Source: Acidovorax sp. 69 (GTDB lineage: Bacteria; Pseudomonadota; Gammaproteobacteria; Burkholderiales; Burkholderiaceae_C). Taken from it: a DNA stretch of 64,000 nt. A program made the position numbers and the translations under genes. Location: NCBI RefSeq assembly GCF_002797445.1, contig NZ_PGEP01000001.1, positions 124,001-188,000 of the forward strand, read 5' to 3'. The notes below the pieces were generated by a model. That model saw nothing but the letters and a program-made list of their open reading frames with translations, was not told the DNA's origin and searched no databases. Shown here one piece after another: positions 58,714 through 64,000 of this stretch (position 1 is its first letter; every line of letters begins with the position of its first letter).

Positions 58714-59241
58714 ATGGACAAACGCGCATTTCTGCATGCCTGCACTGCCACCACGCTGGCCGCACTCGCGCCCGCGTCTGGCCTGGCGCAGGCCCCAGCG
58801 GGGGGCAGTGCCCCTGGCCCTCTTCATGCGCTGTCTGGCACCAACAGCGAGGGCCAGCCGGTCATGCTGACGGACTTTGCTGGCAAGGTGTGCCTGGTCA
58901 GTTTTTTTACCGCAGGCTGTGCCCTGTGCACCAACGAACTGCGCCTCATGCGCGAGTTCTACACCAGCAACCGCCAGCGCGACTTTGTGCTGCTGGGCGT
59001 GAACATGGACGAGAAATCCGCCGACTTCATGCAGTACATCGAGCTGCTGAAGGTGTCGGTGCCTGCCGAGCAACGCTTTCCCATTGCCTGGCGCAACGCG
59101 CCGGGGCACAAGGACAGCTTTGGCGCCATCACCCGCCGGCCCACGCATTTCGTGCTCAACCGCAAACACCAGCAAGTGCTGCGGCGGGAGGGCAATTTTT
59201 TACCCACCGACTGGGACGACCTCTGGGTATCGCTCGCCTGA
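58714..59241 (+). CDS. exported thioredoxin-fold protein (TlpA/AhpC-TSA-like)
   Basis: Periplasmic redox protein of 175 residues. The signal peptide MDKRAFLHACTATTLAAL continues to about residue 28. A thioredoxin fold follows with VCLVSFFTAGCALCTNEL, whose CALC is the CxxC redox site, and RPTHFVLNRKHQQVL, which includes a proline-bearing loop. The N-terminal GQPVMLTDFAGK is typical of TlpA/ResA proteins. It could reduce disulfides or act in cytochrome maturation; neighbours do not tell. ATG 58714 is the only start that keeps the signal peptide at the N-terminus. Confidence 0.87.
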   Translation: MDKRAFLHACTATTLAALAPASGLAQAPAGGSAPGPLHALSGTNSEGQPVMLTDFAGKVCLVSFFTAGCALCTNELRLMREFYTSNRQRDFVLLGVNMDEKSADFMQYIELLKVSVPAEQRFPIAWRNAPGHKDSFGAITRRPTHFVLNRKHQQVLRREGNFLPTDWDDLWVSLA

Positions 59242-59400
59242 GGGCGGCCACAGGGCATCACGCCCCGCAGGCTGGCTCCTTGCTGCCCTTGCTGGTGCTT
59301 TTCGTACCGGCTTTGTGGTGCGGTCCTGACCATTTAATGCAGTGGGTCTTGGGGTGTGCCGGGTATGCTGTCCCATCATGTCTCGAATGCCCTGCTCCCC

Positions 59401-60273
59401 ATGACTTCTGACGAACTGATCCCCTCGACCCTGACCACCTTCACCGCCAGCGACGGTGAAAACCTGGCCGTGCAGGACTGGCCGCTGCCCGAGGGCGAGC
59501 CCCAGCGCGGCACCGTGTTGCTGGTGCATGGCCTGGGCGAGCATGTGGGCCGTTACGACGCTGTGGCGCGCCAGCTCAATACATGGGGTTTTGCCGTGCG
59601 GGGCTATGACCAGTACGGCCATGGCGAATCGTCCGGGCCGCGTGGCGGGCTGACCGCCGACATGCGCCTGCTCGATGATCTGGCCGACATGGTGGATGCG
59701 ACCCGCGCCCGCATGCCGGAAGGCCAGCCGCTGGTGCTGCTCGGCCACAGCATGGGAGGCCTGGTGGCGTCGCGTTTTGTTTCCCTGCACCTGCGGCCGG
59801 TGGATGCGCTGGTGCTGTCATCGCCCGCGCTGGATGCGGGCCTGGGCGCCGTACAAAAACTGCTGCTGGCCACGCTGCCACGCATTGCGCCCAACCTGCG
59901 CGTGGGCAATGGGCTGGATGCGCAGTACCTCTCGCACGACCCTGCCGTGGTCGCTGCCTACCTGGCCGACCCGCTGTGCCACGACCGCATCAGCGCCCGT
60001 CTGGCCCGTTTCATTGCCGAAGGCGGCCCGGCCACAGTGGCCCGCGCCGCACACTGGAGCGTGCCCACGTTGCTGATCTGGGCTGGCAGCGACAAGCTGG
60101 TGAACCCCGCCGGCAGCCGCGCCTTTGCCGCTGCCGCACCCAAGGCCCTGGTGCAGTCGCACTGCTTTGAGCCTTTGTTCCATGAGCTGTTCAACGAAAG
60201 CCCGGAGCTGGCTGCCCCGGTGCTCGATCTGCTGCAGCAATGGCTGCAGCGGCGCTGCCCGGTGAAGGCATAG
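59401..60273 (+). CDS. alpha/beta-hydrolase, monoacylglycerol lipase-like
   Basis: Serine hydrolase of 290 residues from the lysophospholipase/monoacylglycerol lipase group. The oxyanion region is LLVHGLGEHVGRYD and the conserved helix region is GYDQYGHGESSGPRG. The nucleophile elbow GHSMGG lies in LVLLGHSMGGLVASRF. The late Asp is in WAGSDKLVNP and the His in LFHELFNE. There is no signal peptide. ATG 59401 is preferred over an upstream start at 59356 because homology begins with the first strand after it. A palindromic repeat 12 bases after the stop separates it from the convergent YidB-like gene. Confidence 0.92.
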   Translation: MTSDELIPSTLTTFTASDGENLAVQDWPLPEGEPQRGTVLLVHGLGEHVGRYDAVARQLNTWGFAVRGYDQYGHGESSGPRGGLTADMRLLDDLADMVDATRARMPEGQPLVLLGHSMGGLVASRFVSLHLRPVDALVLSSPALDAGLGAVQKLLLATLPRIAPNLRVGNGLDAQYLSHDPAVVAAYLADPLCHDRISARLARFIAEGGPATVARAAHWSVPTLLIWAGSDKLVNPAGSRAFAAAAPKALVQSHCFEPLFHELFNESPELAAPVLDLLQQWLQRRCPVKA

Positions 60274-60284
60274 GCGCTGCGCCC

Positions 60285-60353
60285 AAAAATAGGCGGAAAA
60301 TGGCTGCTAGCGCTTGTGTGTAAAGCGCGGGCAGCTATTATTTTTGAAGCAAT
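60285..60353 (-). repeat. dispersed palindromic element, copy 10
   Basis: The minus strand reads ATTGCTTCAAAAATAATAGC, TGCCCGCGCTTTACACAC, AAGCGCTAGCAGCC, ATTTTCCGCC. It supplies the last codons (CTT CAA AAA) and the stop of the YidB-like gene. It lies between convergent genes and carries a T-run-flanked stem that could terminate transcription. Confidence 0.8.
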
Positions 60354-60820
60354 CCGCCCAACATTCCGAAAAGATCGTTGGCATTGCCAAAGCCACTCTG
60401 CGGTGCCTGGCCCTGGGGGCTGAGATGGTCTACCAGGCCTGGCAGTACCTGGGCCAGCTGGCCCGCTGCGGCGCCAGAGCCCACTCCCAGTTGCGCAGCG
60501 ATCTGCGACAGGGGGCCGCTGCCCAGCACCTGCGAGAGCTGCTCGCCCGAGATCGCCTGGTTGGGGCCGGCACTGAGCCATGAGGCAATCACATTGCCCA
60601 TCCCAGCCTGCTGGAACTTGGCCATCAGGCCTGGCAGCCCGCCCACCGGGCCATCGTTGCTGATGAGGGACATCACGGCCTGAACCAGCTGGGGGTTCTG
60701 CGCGGCCAGGCTCAGCAGGCCACCCAGCCCGCCTGCGGCCCCACTGTTGGCGTTGGCCTGTGCACCGCCTTGCGACGCACTGTTGATGACGGCACCGAGA
60801 ACGGAATCGAGCAAACCCAT
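60338..60820 (-). CDS. YidB/DUF937 family protein
   Basis: Conserved protein of 160 residues with no established biochemical function. MGLLDSVLGAVINSASQ is the usual family start. GLLSLAAQNPQLVQAVMSL and GGLPGLMAKFQQAGMGNVIASWLS follow, with the family hallmark NQAISGEQLSQVLGSG-PLSQIA next and a Gly/Asn-rich end. The ribosome binding site CAGGAGAT supports ATG 60820. Its last three codons and stop come from a palindromic repeat, so the original C-terminus may have been altered by the insertion. Confidence 0.88.
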   Translation of the reverse strand: MGLLDSVLGAVINSASQGGAQANANSGAAGGLGGLLSLAAQNPQLVQAVMSLISNDGPVGGLPGLMAKFQQAGMGNVIASWLSAGPNQAISGEQLSQVLGSGPLSQIAAQLGVGSGAAAGQLAQVLPGLVDHLSPQGQAPQSGFGNANDLFGMLGGLLQK

Positions 60821-61017
60821 GGTGATCTCCTGCAAAAGGGGGGAAGACGGCCTTGTGCCGACAGGCGCCAAGCATGGCACGTCACCGCCGATGGTACGCG
60901 GCCAGGCCCCTGCTTCTGTGTCAACCATTGTGAATTCGTCTCCTGCGGCAACCCCCACCCCGGCCACCGCAGATGCCGCGCACCGCAGGGCTGCGCGCGG
61001 CATCCCATGGTGCTGAT

Positions 61018-62385
61018 TTACCGGCTGCGCGCGGGCCGCTTTTCCAGCAGGGGCTCACTGACGCCCTGCACGCCCACCAGGCCCAGCACGGTGACCAGCG
61101 AGGTCTGCGCGCCCTTCCAGGCATCGGTCAGATCGATCCATTCGGACAGTGCATGAAAGCCGCCGGTCTTGCCGCCACCGCCGATCACGACGGCCGGGAT
61201 GCCCAGCGACATGGGGACGTTGGCGTCGGTGCTGGCGCCGCCCAGCACGGTTTTGCGGCCAAACGCCGTGTTGGCGCGCACGGCGGCCTCCACAATGATC
61301 GAATCCGCTGCGGTGCGGCCACCGGGCCGGTCGCCAATCAGCTTGGTGGATGCGCTCAAGGTGTTCACACCCCAGCGCGCGTTCTCCTCGGTCACAGCGC
61401 TGTCGACGGCGCCCAGCACCTGCTTTTCGGTGGCCAGCAGGGGCGCCATTTCGTCGGAGCGGATGTCCACCGCCATGCGTGCATCGGGTGCGATGGTGTT
61501 GACGGAGGTGCCGCCGCCCACCGTGCCCACGGTGAAGGTGGTCTTGGGGCTCTTGGGGGTGCGGATTTCAGCAATCTTGGCAATCGCGCGGCCCATGCCG
61601 TGGATGGCGCTGGGCACCTCGCCAAATGCGGCGTAGCTGTGGCCCCCCGGGCCCTTGAAGGTGACCTCATGGCGATGGCTGCCTGTGCCCAGCACCAGCA
61701 CGGTGCCATCGGGGGCAGGCTCCAGCGCCACCAAGCCGTCGATGTCCAGATGCTCCTTGAACAGGTGTTTCATGCCGCGCAGGTTGCCCAGCTCTTCCTC
61801 GCCCACATTGCCCACAAACACCAGGTCGCCCACGGTGGCGATCTTCTGGTCATTCAGCACCTTCAGCCACGACAGCAGCACGGCCAGGCCACGCGTGTTG
61901 TCCGAAATGCCGGGCGCGTGCAGCTTGCCGTCGCGCTCCTTCACCTTCACGTCGGTGCCAGCCGGGAACACGGTGTCCAGGTGGGCCGAAATCACCAGCT
62001 TGGGGCCGTTGCCCGAACCCTTGCGGATGCCCACGACATTGCCCTCGGTGTCGATGGCGGCGCTGGCCAGGCCCAGGGCCTTCAGGCGTGCCAGGAAGGC
62101 TTCGGCGCGCTTTTGCTCCTTGAACGGAGGCGCTTCGATCTCGGTGAGCGTCTTCAGGTCATCGATGCTGCGGTCATGGTCGGCTTTCACGGCATCGAGC
62201 AACTGCAGGATTTGGGGCGCGGCCATGAGCTGGGTGTAGGCCTTGTCCACAGCGGGGCGCAAAGTGGTCGGCGTGGCCGCGACAGCGCCCTGGGCATGGG
62301 CGGCAGGGCCGAGCAGCGTGGCGGCGGCCAGCGCCACGGCGCCCGCCAAGGGGGTGAAGCAGAGGGTATGGACAGGGTTCTTCAT
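61018..62385 (-). CDS. exported M20 metallopeptidase (carboxypeptidase G2-like)
   Basis: Zinc peptidase of 455 residues with a signal peptide (MKNPVHTLCFTPLAGAVALAAATLLG, ending AHA near residue 33 and so beyond the hydrophobic core). Metal-site motifs are VISAHLDTVFP, HAPGISDNTRGLAVLLS and FVGNVGEEELGN with the catalytic Glu pair. VLGGASTDANVPMSLGIPAV and GGFHALSEWID follow, the last carrying the final His. Related enzymes remove C-terminal glutamate or cleave acylated amino acids. It is divergent from a LysR-type regulator (start 62534), which may control it. Confidence 0.9.
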   Translation of the reverse strand: MKNPVHTLCFTPLAGAVALAAATLLGPAAHAQGAVAATPTTLRPAVDKAYTQLMAAPQILQLLDAVKADHDRSIDDLKTLTEIEAPPFKEQKRAEAFLARLKALGLASAAIDTEGNVVGIRKGSGNGPKLVISAHLDTVFPAGTDVKVKERDGKLHAPGISDNTRGLAVLLSWLKVLNDQKIATVGDLVFVGNVGEEELGNLRGMKHLFKEHLDIDGLVALEPAPDGTVLVLGTGSHRHEVTFKGPGGHSYAAFGEVPSAIHGMGRAIAKIAEIRTPKSPKTTFTVGTVGGGTSVNTIAPDARMAVDIRSDEMAPLLATEKQVLGAVDSAVTEENARWGVNTLSASTKLIGDRPGGRTAADSIIVEAAVRANTAFGRKTVLGGASTDANVPMSLGIPAVVIGGGGKTGGFHALSEWIDLTDAWKGAQTSLVTVLGLVGVQGVSEPLLEKRPARSR

Positions 62386-62533
62386 GGTCAGGTCAAAGAG
62401 AGCAAAGAGGGGCGGGCTGGAGCCAGGGGCCCAGCGCGGTAGCCAGGTGCCTGGCAGCACAGCCATGCAATTGTTGGACCGTTCAGGCCACCGAAGGTCT
62501 GCTTTAATCTACCGAGCCGACAGTTTTTCTGAC

Positions 62534-63439
62534 ATGCGCAGACATATTCCCAGCACCCGCGCCCTGCTCGTTTTTGACGCCGTGGCGCGCCACCACGGTG
62601 TGAGCAAGGCCGCCGAAGAGTTGTGCCTCACCCACAGCGCCGTGAGCCAGCAGCTGCGCCTGCTTGAAGGCCAGCTGGGCCTGCAACTGGTGCAGCGCGG
62701 TGCCCGTGGCTCCACGCTGACCGACGTGGGCCGCCGCTACCACGCGCAGATCGTGGGCGACCTGCTGCGCCTGCAGAACCACACACTGGAAGCCATGGCC
62801 CAGCGGCCCGATGGCGCGCGCCTGCTGGTGGGCTGCGTGCCCGTGTTTGCCGAGCGCTGGCTGCTGCCCCGGCTGCCCGCCTTTTTGGCCGCGCACAAAG
62901 GTTGCAGCCTGCACTTGCAGGTGTACCCCACGCAGATCTACATGGCAGAGGTTCCGTTTGATGTGGCCGTGCAGTACGACGACGCAGCCTGGCCCGGTGT
63001 GTTGCCCGAGCCGCTGATGCGCGAGGTCTGTGTGGCCGTGTGTGCGCCCGAGGCGCGCCACCGGCGCGCCATGGAGCGGGGTGACTTTCGGGCAGTGCCT
63101 CTGCTGCAACTCAGCTCCCGCCTGGGGGCTTGGGACGACTGGTTCACCCGTGCAGGCATCACGCGCACCCCCGACCACACTTTGGGCGGCCACCGGTTTG
63201 ATCTGTTCTCGATGCTGGTGGAGGCGGTACGCGCCGACCTGGGCGTGGGCTTGGTGCCCCGCTATTTTGTGGAGCGGGAACTGCAGTCGGGCGAGCTGGT
63301 GCTGGCCCATCCCCACCACGACAGCGGGGTGCGGGGCTACAGCCTGTTCGTGGCCCCGGGCCGCCTGGAAGACCCGGCGGTGGCGGCCTTTGCACGGTGG
63401 CTGAGCGCTACCGTGGCAACGGAGGGTCTTCAGGCCTGA
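62534..63439 (+). CDS. LysR-family transcriptional regulator (GcvA-like)
   Basis: Transcription factor of 301 residues. The N-terminal winged helix reads STRALLVFDAVARHHGVSKAAEEL with CLTHSAVSQQLRLLEGQLG as the recognition region, typical of GcvA/AmpR-type members. The remaining about 200 residues are the periplasmic-binding-protein-like effector domain (GVGLVPRYFVERELQSGEL). The effector is unknown. It is divergent from the M20 peptidase gene across 148 bases, the classic LysR regulator-target arrangement. It converges with the truncated MFS gene, 9 bases apart. Confidence 0.92.
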   Translation: MRRHIPSTRALLVFDAVARHHGVSKAAEELCLTHSAVSQQLRLLEGQLGLQLVQRGARGSTLTDVGRRYHAQIVGDLLRLQNHTLEAMAQRPDGARLLVGCVPVFAERWLLPRLPAFLAAHKGCSLHLQVYPTQIYMAEVPFDVAVQYDDAAWPGVLPEPLMREVCVAVCAPEARHRRAMERGDFRAVPLLQLSSRLGAWDDWFTRAGITRTPDHTLGGHRFDLFSMLVEAVRADLGVGLVPRYFVERELQSGELVLAHPHHDSGVRGYSLFVAPGRLEDPAVAAFARWLSATVATEGLQA

Positions 63440-63448
63440 CCGATGGTG

Positions 63449-64000
63449 TCAGGCGCTCTTGCGCCTGCGCTCCATGGCCAGCCAACCCAGCGCCAGCCCC
63501 GTCATCACAATCGGCAGCAACGAGCCCGCGTTCAGCAGCGTCCAGCCCTGCGTGGTGACCAGCACGCCGGATGAGAAAGCGCTCAGCGCCAGCGTGGCGT
63601 ACACGCAGAAATTGATGGCAGCCTGGGCGCGGTCTTTTTCCTCGGGGCGGTAGGCGGTCATGGCCAGCGTGGTGGAGCCGGTGAACAGGAAATTCCAGCC
63701 CACGCCCAGCAAGAACAGCGCAACGCCGAAGTGGTGCAGCTCCACCCCCATCAGCGCCACGGCCACGCAGGCGACGTTGAGCAACACCCCCGTGCCCATG
63801 ATGGGCAACACGCCAAAACGCTTGATAAGGTGGCCTGTGACAAAACCGGGTGCGAACATGCCGATCACGTGCCACTCCAGCACCAGGGCCGATGCGTCGA
63901 AATCAAAGCCACACACCTGCATGGCCAGCGGCGTGGCGGCCATCAGCAGGTTCATCACGCCATAGCCCAGCGCAGCGCCCACAATGGCCACGATGAAGGC
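63449..64000 (-). CDS. MFS transporter, C-terminal part (truncated by window edge)
   Basis: Membrane transporter whose last 183 residues are visible, with five or six helices. WHVIGMFAPGFVTGHLIKRFGVLPIMGTG contains the mid-protein MFS loop pattern (GHLIKRFG), and GWNFLFTGSTTLAMTAYRPEEKDRAQA is a conserved cytoplasmic loop (helix 4-5 or 10-11). The frame is open to the window edge, where AFIVAIVGAALGYGVMN continues. It resembles uncharacterised arsenite/drug MFS permeases; no substrate can be given. Confidence 0.85.
   Translation of the reverse strand, partial: AFIVAIVGAALGYGVMNLLMAATPLAMQVCGFDFDASALVLEWHVIGMFAPGFVTGHLIKRFGVLPIMGTGVLLNVACVAVALMGVELHHFGVALFLLGVGWNFLFTGSTTLAMTAYRPEEKDRAQAAINFCVYATLALSAFSSGVLVTTQGWTLLNAGSLLPIVMTGLALGWLAMERRRKSA

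Overview
The window looks like a 64 kb stretch of a Burkholderiales chromosome, most likely family Comamonadaceae (Acidovorax-like). It is GC-rich with strong GC bias at third codon positions. It has the rpmH-rnpA-yidD-yidC-mnmE block facing dnaA-dnaN-gyrB, and its OmpR, SSB, MetX/MetW and LPS genes read as beta-proteobacterial. It contains the replication-origin neighbourhood: dnaA, dnaN and gyrB run leftward from about 31 kb, rpmH to mnmE run rightward, and the gap between them holds a perfect DnaA box. No tRNA, rRNA, CRISPR array, insertion sequence or prophage was seen.

Layout. 0-16 kb: an OmpR/EnvZ-type two-component pair with a dyad operator candidate, an exported repeat protein and an esterase, uvrA, an AraC regulator, an MFS transporter, ssb, a YdeI-like protein, an aldo/keto reductase, a divergent homoserine dehydrogenase behind what looks like a threonine/isoleucine attenuator, a ferredoxin, acylphosphatase and a DUF72 protein. 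16.4-25.3 kb: a defence block on the minus strand. Reading in the direction of transcription it is an AAA ATPase gene, a small gene with a PD-(D/E)XK-like nuclease signature, then a complete Wadjet system (jetA, jetB, jetC, jetD), all overlapping or nearly so. 25.4-37 kb: gyrB, dnaN, dnaA, oriC, rpmH, rnpA, yidD, yidC, mnmE and two small genes. 37-47 kb: apt, a multidomain GGDEF-EAL protein, a Kef-type antiporter, and the KDO/LPS cluster kdsD-kdsC-lptC. 46-51 kb is unusually rich in RNA control: two paralogous glycine-rich RRM proteins whose ribosome binding sites are each locked in a near-identical hairpin, a manganese (yybP-ykoY) riboswitch before a UPF0016/MneA-type exporter, and a probable SAM-II riboswitch before metX-metW. 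51-64 kb: a phosphodiesterase, a broken MerR/quinone-reductase remnant, a chemoreceptor, a diguanylate cyclase, two M20 peptidases, hydrolases, a LysR regulator and a truncated MFS gene.

A family of about 65-bp palindromic elements (core TAGCTGCTAGCGC, a short loop, AAGCGCTAGC) occurs at least ten times. Six copies are intergenic, mostly between convergent genes and three of them touching a stop codon. Four degenerate copies are read through in frame inside genes, including two Wadjet genes, mnmE and a dehydrogenase. The most interesting candidates are the ATPase-nuclease pair coupled to Wadjet, this repeat family, the hom attenuator and the RRM-gene hairpins. All positions and motifs come from reading the sequence; no database search or folding program was run.
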